DNA from: RUG369 sp050949645
GTDB taxonomy: Bacteria > Planctomycetota > Planctomycetia > Pirellulales > Thermoguttaceae
NCBI GenBank assembly: GCA_050949645.1
Contig: JBMNGC010000001.1
Coordinates: forward strand, 1,736,001 to 1,800,000
Direction: 5' to 3'
Length of the DNA: 64,000 nt
Shown: one piece after another, positions 50,777 through 59,557 of the stretch
How positions within the stretch are numbered: position 1 is the first letter of the stretch
How the letters are laid out: each line of letters begins with the position of its first letter
Program-made: the position numbers and the translations under genes
The notes under the pieces: model-generated
Told to the model about the DNA's origin: nothing
The model's database searches: none
What the model saw: only the letters and a program-made list of their open reading frames with translations

Positions 50777-52891
50777 TCACAATAAAATCACAAGGATAAA
50801 TAAGATAAGCGCAAGTGGGTAAAGAAAATTGCCGGGGAAAACAGGGCGTTCTTCGGTCGCGGTCTCAACGGGAAGAGATTCGCGTAACTCCTTATAGAAC
50901 CGAATCGTCTCGTCGCGAAGATCGAGAGGCGCAAGCCCTCGCAGGTCGATCGACGCCGCGCCAGTTGCGCGAGCGATCGCTTCTGGAGTCTCGAGACTGG
51001 CCGCAAGATCGGAGAGTTCACGAAGCGCTGCGCGTCGCGCGTGCGAATCGTCGGAGAAGAAGGCAAAGAGATCCCGAGAACCAGGCGCATCGGCAAGACG
51101 CGCTTCATCTAGCGCCGAGAGGTCGGCGGCGGCGACTCGTTTATCGGGATCCGTCAGGTAGTCAAGGGTTTGGAGGACGAAACTACGATAGACGGATTTG
51201 TCGGCGAGCGTCTGGAGACGCCAGAGCTCGTCGGTCGCCTGCCATAGACCGGCGTTCTTGCCGAGAGACGCCGCCAACAGGAGCGGCTCGGGCGACGCCC
51301 CTGCGGCGCCGACGCGCTCCGCAAGCAAAAGCGTCGCGCTGTGAGGACCGGGCTCAATCACTGGGAAAGCTCGCGTTAGATTCGGGAGGATCGCGCGCGA
51401 TCCGTCGGCCGTGGCGTTCGACATAATAGAGGACGTCAACGTAGGATAGACCGTCTCTGACGCCGGAGCGAGCAGAATGCGCCACTCGTCGTCGGGGGCG
51501 TCGACAGGCGCGGCGGAGAGCATCGCGTCGCCGGGAAAAATTTGCGTCTCCGGAAACTCTTGCCAACGAGGGGTCTGAATCAGACGCTCGGGCCCAGCGA
51601 GCCACAGCGAAGTTGAAGAATCATCCTCCTCAAGAACGTCGCGGAGAGCGCCAAGCGTCCGCTGCCATTGATCGTGCGTGAGATCGCCGACGATCACGAC
51701 GTCGAAGCGCGCAAGAGTTTCACGACTGAGCGCGTCGGGCGCAAGCGCGATCGGGTCGGACGACACGACTTCAAGATCGGCGGAAAGGAGCGTCGTTCTC
51801 AGCTCGACTGTCGGTTCCCGGCGGAGCGTCTCACGGAGGTAACGGTATTCGTAACGCGGCAGATCATCGACAAGCAGGACGCGCAGCGGCCCCATTGGAC
51901 TCTTCCAATGAAAACTTACGGCGTTGTCCGCGGCGCAGGATTCCGTGAGTCGCGGAGCGCCGGACGCCTTCGGGAGCAAACTTTCAAGACGATAGGCGTC
52001 CGCGTCGGCTCGATCTACAACGACAAGCAGTCGTGCGAGGTCGTCGACGTCGTCCCGCCATTCGCGATTGAAGGAGAAGCGTCTGACGCCGTCTTCCTCC
52101 GGATCGGACGCGACTTCAATCGGTTCGGTCCACAAGCGCGTCGGCGCCGCGTCCTTATTCTGCCGCCAAAGTTCGACGACCGCGCCGCGTGGCGCTATAG
52201 AATCGGCAAGCTCGATCGTCGCGGAGAGGGACGCAGCGGTTCCGGGAGCGTCGGGTGCAACCGTTTTCAGGTCGACGATTCGCCAGTTAAAGGGTTGCGA
52301 CGCCTCGCCGACGACCATCGGATAGACGCGGATCTTATTGTCAGACACCGTCGTTAGCTCCGGCTTGGCGATCCCATCCGTGATGAGAAAGACGGCGGAC
52401 GGCGCAATCGGTTCATTCTGAGCCTGGTAGAACCCGCGAGGGATCGCGGGCGCCGTTAGTTCGTCGACGCGTCCGATCGGAGAGCGAGCGTCGCACGAAA
52501 ATTCCGGCGCGCCTGAAAGATATCGGACGTGGCAGACGCGGTCGTCGAGATGAACGGCGGCTTCTTCGAGCGCGGCGGCGACCGTTTCGGAGACGGTGCG
52601 AACGTCGTACCGACGACCTTCAAGACGTCGCGTCATACTCGCGGAATCGTCGACGACGGCAAAAATCGCGGAGGGGCGCTCCAGCGTGACGGTTCGCGTC
52701 GGAGCAAGGAAGAGCGCCAAGAGCGCGGTCGCCAGAAGAATGCGAACGACGAGCTTGCGGCGCGCACGTACGCCGCCGTCGCGCGCGTCAAGGCGATAAC
52801 GTCGCGCGATGAAAAAAAGAGCGAGTCCCCAAAGAAAAAAAGCGACGACGACCATTATCGGCGCGTGAGAAGTCGACGTCCCTGGAAACAT
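50777..52891 (-). CDS. Membrane protein with von Willebrand factor A-type domain
   Basis: A 704-residue membrane-anchored protein. Two hydrophobic helices near the N-terminus (IMVVVAFFLWGLALFFIA and ILLATALLALFLA) and one at the C-terminus (LYPLALILFILVILL) frame a large extracytoplasmic part. A VWA-like domain begins at IFAVVDDSASMTRRL with the metal-site DxSxS (about 80-86) and continues to VFLITDG; a later segment (LRVLLVDDLPRYEYRYLRE to VVIVGDLTHDQW) has the class-I-glutamine-amidotransferase-like fold common in planctomycete proteins of this type. Probably part of a protein-interaction or chaperone-like system, as in Bat proteins; no MoxR ATPase is adjacent here. I start at ATG 52891 (ribosome-binding site AAGGGTG); an in-frame upstream extension to 53002 is unlikely to be translated. 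Confidence 0.82.
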   Translation of the reverse strand: MFPGTSTSHAPIMVVVAFFLWGLALFFIARRYRLDARDGGVRARRKLVVRILLATALLALFLAPTRTVTLERPSAIFAVVDDSASMTRRLEGRRYDVRTVSETVAAALEEAAVHLDDRVCHVRYLSGAPEFSCDARSPIGRVDELTAPAIPRGFYQAQNEPIAPSAVFLITDGIAKPELTTVSDNKIRVYPMVVGEASQPFNWRIVDLKTVAPDAPGTAASLSATIELADSIAPRGAVVELWRQNKDAAPTRLWTEPIEVASDPEEDGVRRFSFNREWRDDVDDLARLLVVVDRADADAYRLESLLPKASGAPRLTESCAADNAVSFHWKSPMGPLRVLLVDDLPRYEYRYLRETLRREPTVELRTTLLSADLEVVSSDPIALAPDALSRETLARFDVVIVGDLTHDQWQRTLGALRDVLEEDDSSTSLWLAGPERLIQTPRWQEFPETQIFPGDAMLSAAPVDAPDDEWRILLAPASETVYPTLTSSIMSNATADGSRAILPNLTRAFPVIEPGPHSATLLLAERVGAAGASPEPLLLAASLGKNAGLWQATDELWRLQTLADKSVYRSFVLQTLDYLTDPDKRVAAADLSALDEARLADAPGSRDLFAFFSDDSHARRAALRELSDLAASLETPEAIARATGAASIDLRGLAPLDLRDETIRFYKELRESLPVETATEERPVFPGNFLYPLALILFILVILL

Positions 52892-53024
52892 AGCGCACCC
52901 TTCGACCAAGCGTGACTTTCGGCGACCAACCGGCGCCGAGCGAGGCGGCGACAAACGAGACGTCTGCCGTTGAAACTCCGACCCCGACGCCTTTCTTATC
53001 AAAACTTACCCGCCGACGGTCGTC

Positions 53025-53052
53025 ATTATATTCTGCGCCCTGTACCCGTCAA
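53025..53052 (-). promoter_or_regulatory. Promoter of the VWA membrane-protein gene
   Basis: Minus strand: TTGACG (53052-53047), 16 bp, TATAAT (53030-53025). Divergent from the promoter at 53086-53114. Confidence 0.65.
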
Positions 53053-53085
53053 CGTTCGACAATCTTGCGCCGATCATTTAAATAC

Positions 53086-53114
53086 TTGCGTTTCACTTGC
53101 ATAGACGATAAAAT
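53086..53114 (+). promoter_or_regulatory. Promoter of the propeller/cytochrome gene
   Basis: TTGCGT (53086-53091), 17 bp, TAAAAT (53109-53114); an AGGAG ribosome-binding site precedes the ATG at 53231. The 52892-53230 gap contains these two promoters and nothing else I can identify. Confidence 0.55.
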
Positions 53115-53230
53115 GGGCGAAGGTTCGTCCCACGCGCGCAGATCTCAAACCTGCGAACCGTTCGCGCGACGATAACATAATAAACGCTTTGACCCTTGAG
53201 TCGACCTTTTCAAATAACAGGAGCGCGCCC

Positions 53231-55456
53231 ATGACGTCACAGACAACCAACGCCCCTTTTCTTCGGCGGAGCCTTGCCCTGGCGACGATTTTAACTATTC
53301 TGGCGGCGTCAACCTGCGCCGTCACGTCGGCGTTTGCGCAGGGCGTCCATTCCCCCTACTCCGCCATGTCGGGCGAAACGCTCGGCGTCGAATATGGCGA
53401 AGACTCAGAGCGCTATTTCGGGCCCTCTGACTTTGTACTTGACGCCGAGGGAGAATACTTCTACGTCGTGGGCCTCGACAGTCGCGCGCTCGTTCGATTG
53501 CGCGTCGACGGCTCCGCGCCAGGCGAACGGATCGCGCTCGAATTCAAGCCGGTCAAACTCGCGTTCCTCCACGGTGAAACGGCGCTTGCGATCGTCGGCG
53601 GCGACGATCAAGGAAAGCTCGCAATCGTCGAGATCGCAGATAAGACGGAAGACGGACGCAAAATAAAGCCGATGCGTGTCGCAGACGTCGTCGCGGCGGG
53701 CCATAGCCCCACCGACGTCGTAACGCGCGCAACGGAAAACGCGTCCTTTATTTACGTCTGCAACTGCTTCGCAGGACTTATCACGGAATTTGACGCCGAA
53801 ACGCTCGAAGTAACGCGGACCTGGGAAGCGGGTCGCGAACCCTTCGCGATGGAGATTACCCCGCAGCAGGACAAGCTCGTTATTGCCAATCGCATAACCG
53901 ATATGGTCGCGAATCATAATTTCACCCACGCGAACGTGCGCATTATCGAGCTGGAGTCGGGCGAACTTTCCGTCGTCGAACTCTACAATGAGCACAATCT
54001 GCTCCACGACGTCGCGATCTCCGCCGACGGCCGATACGCCTTTATCTCCGCCGTCCAATGCTCCTTCACCTCGATCACGAGCCAGGTATCGGGCGGATGG
54101 ATCTCGGAAAACTGCGTCCTATGCGTCGATACGGAAGCGAAGAAACTCGTCGAAATCTATTTTCTCGACGATCCCGCGCTCGGGTCGGGCAACCCTTGGG
54201 GCGTTGCGATCTCAGACGACGAAGAACGACTGATCGTGTCGATCGCTGGAACTGACGAAATCATATATCTGCCCCTCAAGCGCCTGATACAAAAGATCAA
54301 CGATCGGCCCGAATGGGCGCGGCCCGGCTATGGCGCGTATTCATACTCCTCCTTTACCGACGGCGAAGTGCAGTTGCCCTTCCGCTTGCGCGTGAAGTTC
54401 GGATTTAAAGGGCTCCGACAGATCGTAACGCGTGGAGACGACGTCTACGTCCTCGCGGCTTACGACGACGTCATCTGCAAAGCAACCCTTAAGCTAGACC
54501 CCCCGTACAGTTATTTCCCAAACTCCTACGTGCGCCTTGAAAAGCCGCCCGTCACCCAGGAGGCGGCGCGCGAGGCGGGCGTCCTCGATCAAGAGGCAAA
54601 CGGCGCGCCCATTGTTGTCGAGGAGCCCCTTGTCGACCGCGAAGACGAAGCGAGCGCCGCGCTATTCCAGAGCGTCGCCGACAACGAGGCGCTGACCGCG
54701 CCCCTTAAATTCGTACCCCTTACCACGAGCGAACCGCTCCGTGGCGTCCAAATTGAACGCGCTTTTGCCAGACTCGCGCCAAAGCCGCTCCTGACGATGC
54801 GTCGTCGTGGCGAAATTCTCTTCCACGACGCGACCGCATGCTTCGAACATTGGCTCAGTTGCGTGACCTGCCATCCGGACGCGAGAGCCGACGGATTTAA
54901 CTGGGACCTCCTCAACGACGGAACCGGCAACCTCAAAAACACCAAGAGCATGCTCCTCACGCATGAAACGCCTCCGTCAATGATTACGGGCATTCGCGCC
55001 GACGGCGAAGAGGCGGTCCGCGCGGGCTTCGTCCATATCCTCTTCACCACGTATAAGGAAGACAACGCGCGCTGCGTCGACGAATACCTAAAGGCGCTCA
55101 AGCCCATGCCGAGTCCCTACCTTGTCGACGGCGAGCTCAGCGAGTCGGCGCAACGCGGGAAAGAGATATTCAACAGAGAGGAGGTCGGATGCGCGAGGTG
55201 TCACCCTGAGTCGAACTACTTCACCGACCAGAAACTGCATCGCGTCGGCTCTCAGGATCCGAACGACTTCTTCGACGCATTCGACACGCCGACCCTCATC
55301 GAGGTCTGGCGAACCGCTCCTTACCTCAACACGGGCGCGTACACGACGATCCGCGAGTTGCTTGAAGAAGGCAAGCATGGCGTCAGAAAGGGGGAGTTCG
55401 ACGCGCTCTCCAAGCAGGAGCAGGACGATCTGATCGAGTACGTGCTCTCGCTTTGA
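53231..55456 (+). CDS. Exported beta-propeller protein with C-terminal di-haem cytochrome c domain
   Basis: A 741-residue exported protein. After a signal peptide (LALATILTILAASTCAVTSAFAQ) the first about 430 residues are a YncE-like seven-bladed propeller with repeating blade motifs (EYFYVVGLDSRALVRLRV, FIYVCNCFAGLITEFD, LVIANRITDMV). The C-terminal about 240 residues resemble di-haem cytochrome c peroxidase/MauG proteins: haem motifs CVTCH (about 544) and CARCH (about 654), with RRGEILFHDA before the first and an RTAPYLNTGAY segment near the end. Acts in the periplasm, probably passing electrons to or from a bound substrate. I used the ATG at 53231 rather than one 14 codons upstream because of its ribosome-binding site and signal peptide. 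Confidence 0.88.
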   Translation: MTSQTTNAPFLRRSLALATILTILAASTCAVTSAFAQGVHSPYSAMSGETLGVEYGEDSERYFGPSDFVLDAEGEYFYVVGLDSRALVRLRVDGSAPGERIALEFKPVKLAFLHGETALAIVGGDDQGKLAIVEIADKTEDGRKIKPMRVADVVAAGHSPTDVVTRATENASFIYVCNCFAGLITEFDAETLEVTRTWEAGREPFAMEITPQQDKLVIANRITDMVANHNFTHANVRIIELESGELSVVELYNEHNLLHDVAISADGRYAFISAVQCSFTSITSQVSGGWISENCVLCVDTEAKKLVEIYFLDDPALGSGNPWGVAISDDEERLIVSIAGTDEIIYLPLKRLIQKINDRPEWARPGYGAYSYSSFTDGEVQLPFRLRVKFGFKGLRQIVTRGDDVYVLAAYDDVICKATLKLDPPYSYFPNSYVRLEKPPVTQEAAREAGVLDQEANGAPIVVEEPLVDREDEASAALFQSVADNEALTAPLKFVPLTTSEPLRGVQIERAFARLAPKPLLTMRRRGEILFHDATACFEHWLSCVTCHPDARADGFNWDLLNDGTGNLKNTKSMLLTHETPPSMITGIRADGEEAVRAGFVHILFTTYKEDNARCVDEYLKALKPMPSPYLVDGELSESAQRGKEIFNREEVGCARCHPESNYFTDQKLHRVGSQDPNDFFDAFDTPTLIEVWRTAPYLNTGAYTTIRELLEEGKHGVRKGEFDALSKQEQDDLIEYVLSL

Positions 55457-55491
55457 GAACGCTCGGCGCTCAAAGGCTCGCGCGGCGCAAC

Positions 55492-55884
55492 TTAAAGAAA
55501 CTCAACGACGTACTGGAAGTGGTTCCACTTCTCCGGTTCAACGTAAGAGGCGTTTTCTGACTTGGCGGCGCCGTCGAGCATTTCAGCGAGCTTAACGAGT
55601 CGATCGAAGGTCTCGTCGTCCGAATTGATCGCGAAATCCTGATAGTCGCAGATGTAATTCCCGGCTTCGGTACGCATTTCGTTGCGATAGCTTTCCTCCT
55701 GAATCCGCCATCCAATCGTCTGGAGAAAGAAGTTGAGCTGATTCGCAAAGTCGCGACATTCGATAATCATACCGAGTTCATTGACCTGGAACGTGCGACG
55801 GTAAAAGATCACGCGCATGCGCGACTTACCCTTCGCCTCGGCAAGCAACGACTCAAGATCCTTCGCAGTGTTCTTTTTCTCCAT
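55492..55884 (-). CDS. Small cytosolic protein of unknown function
   Basis: A 130-residue soluble protein with no signal peptide or membrane segment. A lysine-rich start (MEKKNTAKDLESLLAEAKGKSR) leads into a compact alpha/beta region with aromatic residues (NFFLQTIGWRIQEESYRNEM, NYICDYQDFAINSDDE). I recognise no family. The start is the ATG at 55884 behind GAAAGGCAG; a TTG five codons earlier is less likely. Convergent with the propeller/cytochrome gene (35 bp apart) and just downstream of the hairpin that ends the GH95-like gene. Confidence 0.7.
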   Translation of the reverse strand: MEKKNTAKDLESLLAEAKGKSRMRVIFYRRTFQVNELGMIIECRDFANQLNFFLQTIGWRIQEESYRNEMRTEAGNYICDYQDFAINSDDETFDRLVKLAEMLDGAAKSENASYVEPEKWNHFQYVVEFL

Positions 55885-55901
55885 ACTGCCTTTCTCCAAC
55901 T

Positions 55902-55933
55902 AAAAGGCGCGCGCCGACAGAACAGCGCGCGCC
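55902..55933 (-). terminator. GC-rich terminator after GH95-like gene
   Basis: Minus strand: GGCGCGCGC / GCGCGCGCC stem with 10-nt loop followed by TTTT. It lies only 17 bp upstream of the next start codon. Confidence 0.7.
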
Positions 55934-55949
55934 AAATGTCAACTGAGAC

Positions 55950-55977
55950 GCGCCGGTTCAACGCTCTGAACCGGCGC
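55950..55977. other. Perfect 11-bp inverted repeat
   Basis: GCGCCGGTTCA / TGAACCGGCGC around 6 nt, between the stop of the GH95-like gene and its T-tailed terminator; no U-tract of its own. Confidence 0.6.
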
Positions 55978-56000
55978 AAAACATATTGTCTTAACCGTCG

Positions 56001-58358
56001 TCATTTCTCGCCGACAACGGTTACGTCTTTCGCGCGCTCCTCAGGCTCAACCTTCAGATTCTGCAACCGACCGTCGACAAACGCGCCCTGAACCGTCGTT
56101 CTACCTGGCGCCCAAAGTTTGAAATCGACGTCCCATTCCTTTGGCAGCGCGGGCGCAAGATAGATCGCGTCGCCGTCCGCCTGAAGGACGAGAGACTGAG
56201 CGGCGGTAACAAGAACGCCGCCATGATTCTGGTCGGGCGACCAGTCCCAGTTCGGCGCCCAGAAGGCGGGGAATCTCAGGTACGGGTCGAAGGTGCGACT
56301 TCGCTGGACGAGGCAATCCCGCGCCTCTTCCGCGGCGCCGAGGTACGAGCAGAAAAGATCGTCCTGAGCCCAGCCTGAGTGGTAACGACGAGTACGGAGC
56401 TCAAGCGCGTTGAGCGCGAGCTCGACGTCCGGCTTTTCGAAGGAGTATAGACGGAACGGGAAAACGGGATAGAGCTCAGGAGTCTCGAGGTTGCTGAGAA
56501 GTTCGTAGCGGTCGGCGGGCGCGAGCGCACGCTTCCCCGTCTCCTCGTCGACGCGCGTCGGAACCTCCGGCGTCTTCGCGAGAAGCGCGCGCCAGAATTC
56601 GCGATCCTCCGCTCTCGTCTTCTCTTCGGGAAGCGCGAGAAGGCGTCCTATGACGGCGCGGATACCCGCGATCTCAGGCGCTGGATTATCGCAATCCCAC
56701 CATGTTTCAACGGCCTGCGCAGGATTCATCCAGAGCTTACCCGTCGCGGGGTCAACCTCGTAGAAGCTATCGAAGAAGCGCAGGACGGCGTTCGCCGTCG
56801 GAATCGCTTTCTCCTGAAGGAACGCGTCGTCGAGCGTATACTCGTAATATCGCATCGCAAGGAAAGCAAGTTCGAGACCCGTGACCCACTCGTATTTATG
56901 CCAGCGACTCGTCTGCAACTTGTCCTCGCGCTCATTCCAGGGCGTAAGGCCGTAGGTTTCAGGGAAAATAGCGCCCGTGAAGTAGATGCATTCTGGGAAG
57001 AATGCGCCGTCGGCGTCGAGGTATTTTTTCGTGCGGTATTCGCAGAGGGGTACAAGCGAGCAATAGAGGTCGAAAAAGGGCTTTTCGAATTCAAAATCGC
57101 CAGAGTTGAACATCGAGTAATAGGCGTGTCGGGTATTCTGATGCCAATAACCGGGTCCCCACCGGCGGTAGTCGTGGGAGGCGGGCTTGCCGGGCGTCGC
57201 GACGGTAAAGAGACCGCCGTTGTATTTGATCGGATGAGCGCCGCGTCCCTGGCAGGCGAAGAGAAAACGCTGGAGCGCGTAGGCGCGCGTCACGTCGAAG
57301 GTTTCTGCGGCGACCGCGGCGCGTTCCTCGGACGACGCGTTCGCGAGCGCCTGTTGATTCGGAGAGAAACGAACCCAGCTTCGTTCAGAGAGGTCGCGCC
57401 AATACTGGATCGTTTCCGCGCGGCGTTCGTCGACGGACGTCTTCGCGGCGTCGTCCGCAATCGCGATGATCTCGTCGAGCCATTCGTCGACCGTCGAAGT
57501 CTGCGCCGTGTGAACCGCGATCTCAAAGCGCCGCGTCTGCGAGGGTTTGCCGCGGACTGTCGACGCGTCGATAAACTCGCCGTCGTCGCAACTCAGAAGA
57601 ACGCCGAATGTGCGGTTGACGTACGGGTCAGGCGGGTAGCCCGGGAACTCGTCGAGTCCCTGAGTCGCGGCGATCTCGTCGTAGAATTTGGTTTTGACGT
57701 TGCGATGGTAGCCCGCAACGCGGTTGGATTCGCGCAGTTGATCGGAAACCGCGTAAACGTCGGGCGCAACGACGACGCCTTCGTCAGAGCCCCACCAGAG
57801 GTCGCTCACCTCCGGAGACTCGAGCTTCATGCCGTCGCCGACGCGCCAAAAGCAGATTCGAGCGTTTGGCGCAAGCTCAAGATCGCCGTCGATCTCGAAG
57901 ACGACGACAGGGCGATTCGTGTCGACCCACGCGTTGACGCGAGTCTCCTTCCCCTCTGGTCCGAAGACGACAGTGAGAACTCCCGTCTCGACGTCAAGCG
58001 TCTGGCGGAAGGGAGTCGCCAGTTCGCGATCGAGGCCGGCGAGTAAATCGATCTCGACCGATCCGACCTTCGCGAGCGCTCCGAACTCGTCCCAGGAATC
58101 GGCGCGAGCAAAGAGGAGCCGCGCTACGCCCGAGCCGTCAAACCACGCGTTGACGCAAACTTCGCCGTTGCCAAGGGGCATGGATCCGCCCCAATTTTCA
58201 GAGGGGGTCGTCCACTCCACGCGGTATGGCGACGCGTCGTCGGCCCCTTGGACCGTAGACCAGAACGCCCCGAACAGAACGAAGGAAAGCGTCATAACGC
58301 CCAAAACGCCGCGACGCCAGAACTTCCAAAATCTTGAATTTCGATTCAAACCAAACAT
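56001..58358 (-). CDS. Exported GH95-like / DUF5703-type glycosidase
   Basis: A 785-residue exported protein. Signal segment: RGVLGVMTLSFVLFGAFW. The N-terminal domain begins with YRVEWTTPSENWGGSMPLGNGE, the arrangement seen in GH95 and DUF5703 proteins in which a beta-sandwich precedes an (alpha/alpha)6 catalytic barrel. The barrel (about 320-690) includes FACQGRGAHPIKYNGGLF, DYRRWGPGYWHQNTRHAYY and WDCDNPAPEIAGIRAVIGRLL, and a C-terminal beta-domain follows. GH95 members are alpha-L-fucosidases or alpha-L-galactosidases, so cleavage of fucosylated or related glycans is plausible; catalytic residues cannot be fixed by eye. Start chosen at ATG 58358 because AGGGGGTTCGAA precedes it. Own consensus promoter. 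Confidence 0.8.
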   Translation of the reverse strand: MFGLNRNSRFWKFWRRGVLGVMTLSFVLFGAFWSTVQGADDASPYRVEWTTPSENWGGSMPLGNGEVCVNAWFDGSGVARLLFARADSWDEFGALAKVGSVEIDLLAGLDRELATPFRQTLDVETGVLTVVFGPEGKETRVNAWVDTNRPVVVFEIDGDLELAPNARICFWRVGDGMKLESPEVSDLWWGSDEGVVVAPDVYAVSDQLRESNRVAGYHRNVKTKFYDEIAATQGLDEFPGYPPDPYVNRTFGVLLSCDDGEFIDASTVRGKPSQTRRFEIAVHTAQTSTVDEWLDEIIAIADDAAKTSVDERRAETIQYWRDLSERSWVRFSPNQQALANASSEERAAVAAETFDVTRAYALQRFLFACQGRGAHPIKYNGGLFTVATPGKPASHDYRRWGPGYWHQNTRHAYYSMFNSGDFEFEKPFFDLYCSLVPLCEYRTKKYLDADGAFFPECIYFTGAIFPETYGLTPWNEREDKLQTSRWHKYEWVTGLELAFLAMRYYEYTLDDAFLQEKAIPTANAVLRFFDSFYEVDPATGKLWMNPAQAVETWWDCDNPAPEIAGIRAVIGRLLALPEEKTRAEDREFWRALLAKTPEVPTRVDEETGKRALAPADRYELLSNLETPELYPVFPFRLYSFEKPDVELALNALELRTRRYHSGWAQDDLFCSYLGAAEEARDCLVQRSRTFDPYLRFPAFWAPNWDWSPDQNHGGVLVTAAQSLVLQADGDAIYLAPALPKEWDVDFKLWAPGRTTVQGAFVDGRLQNLKVEPEERAKDVTVVGEK

Positions 58359-58405
58359 TTCGAACCCCCTGTTTCTAACAGTCAAAACGCCCGTTAACCT
58401 TGGAA

Positions 58406-58434
58406 ATTATACGGTTCTGACCGCGGTAAAGCAA
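58406..58434 (-). promoter_or_regulatory. Promoter of GH95-like gene
   Basis: Minus strand: TTGCTT (58434-58429), 17 bp, TATAAT (58411-58406). Confidence 0.65.
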
Positions 58435-58578
58435 GCGAATTCAAATGGAACGCGACGTTTTCTGACCGTTATCGCACAAGATTTCTGAGCGCTTATTATC
58501 CGAACTCGCATGCGGATATTTTCACGATCATGACCTCCGCTTTTCACAACGGACGCCGGCCCGCACGCCATACGAGAC

Positions 58579-58617
58579 AAAAAAAGGAGGACGCTCCTGT
58601 CATTGGAAACGTCCTCC
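58579..58617 (-). terminator. Terminator of the 58645-59322 gene
   Basis: Stem GGAGGACG / CGTCCTCC, then seven T on the minus strand. Confidence 0.8.
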
Positions 58618-58644
58618 CATCGGGGAAACTGAAAAGCGGCTCGA

Positions 58645-59322
58645 TTAGCCGATCATTGTCTCGGAAAGCTCAAGAACGCTCGCGGCGCTCGTTGCGCTCA
58701 CCTTGGAAGACGCGCCGTAATCGCGCGCCTGGCCCGAAATGACGAAGAGCGTCGCAGCGATGCTGAAAATCGCGGCGAGCGCAAGGAAAAAGTCGAAAAG
58801 CTCGATCGGTTTCTTGCGGAGCCCTGAAAGCAACATGACGGGGATGAGCAACATGAGGAGCCCTAAGCCGTCCAGAACAATCAGGTACGTGACGCACGAC
58901 GCGCCGGCAATCACAAACGCAGCGATGTTCGCGACGAGAAGGGCAAAGATCAGAACGCCGATCAGTACGAAAATCGGCATGGGCGATTCCGTATAATCGG
59001 ACTTAGGTTTCTTTTCCTTCTCCTTCTTGACTTTGGCGGCTTTGGGCGCCTTCTCCTTCTTAGCTTTCGCGCCCTTTCCTTTCTTTCCCTTCTTACCTTT
59101 TTTGCCAGTCGGCTCTTCGGCGACGGCGCTTTCGACCGCGTCGGCCGCGTCGGTCAGGCCAAAAGGATCGTCGGCGGAAGGGTCGTCAAGGTTGGAGAAA
59201 GGGTCGGCGGCAGCGCTCTCGCTGCCCTCGGTAGTAAACGGATCTGCGAGCCCAGAACCGTCGTCATTTTCAAGCTCGGCGAGGAAATCGTCGTCGATAT
59301 TAACATTATTTTCGTCTGGCAC
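58645..59322 (-). CDS. Small membrane protein with acidic and Lys-rich cytosolic N-terminus
   Basis: A 225-residue protein. Residues 1-70 are acidic (ADPFSNLDDPSADDPFGL); residues about 72-108 are a lysine-rich low-complexity stretch (TGKKGKKGKKGKGAKAKK). Three hydrophobic helices follow at about 115-140, 143-165 and 175-197, with short loops. No enzyme motif is visible. The acidic-then-basic soluble part may bind protein or nucleic acid at the membrane; function unknown. Ends in its own terminator. The 235-bp gap upstream (59323-59557) is AT-rich with a TATACT hexamer but no clear -35. Confidence 0.75.
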   Translation of the reverse strand: MPDENNVNIDDDFLAELENDDGSGLADPFTTEGSESAAADPFSNLDDPSADDPFGLTDAADAVESAVAEEPTGKKGKKGKKGKGAKAKKEKAPKAAKVKKEKEKKPKSDYTESPMPIFVLIGVLIFALLVANIAAFVIAGASCVTYLIVLDGLGLLMLLIPVMLLSGLRKKPIELFDFFLALAAIFSIAATLFVISGQARDYGASSKVSATSAASVLELSETMIG

Positions 59323-59557
59323 GGCAGTTTCTCCAAAGCGTCCAGCGCCGGCCTGTCATTGGCGGCGCATCCGTTAAATCAGGCGTTAAGCCTATAACTT
59401 CTACTTCGCAAGGCGTTAACGCAATCCCTCCTTCAGTATAAGTTCAATTAGTAAAAATTTCCAGAATATCTGCGGAAAATTTTGTTATTTTTCTTATTTT
59501 ATCTATTCTCACTCAACGTCCAAACGTCCAAGCCGACGTTCGAGGTCAGGCGCGACG

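Noticed and set aside
52892..53002. 37-codon N-terminal extension of the VWA protein
   Set aside because: It has no ribosome-binding site, overlaps the promoter-proximal leader and precedes a well-placed ATG with AAGGGTG.
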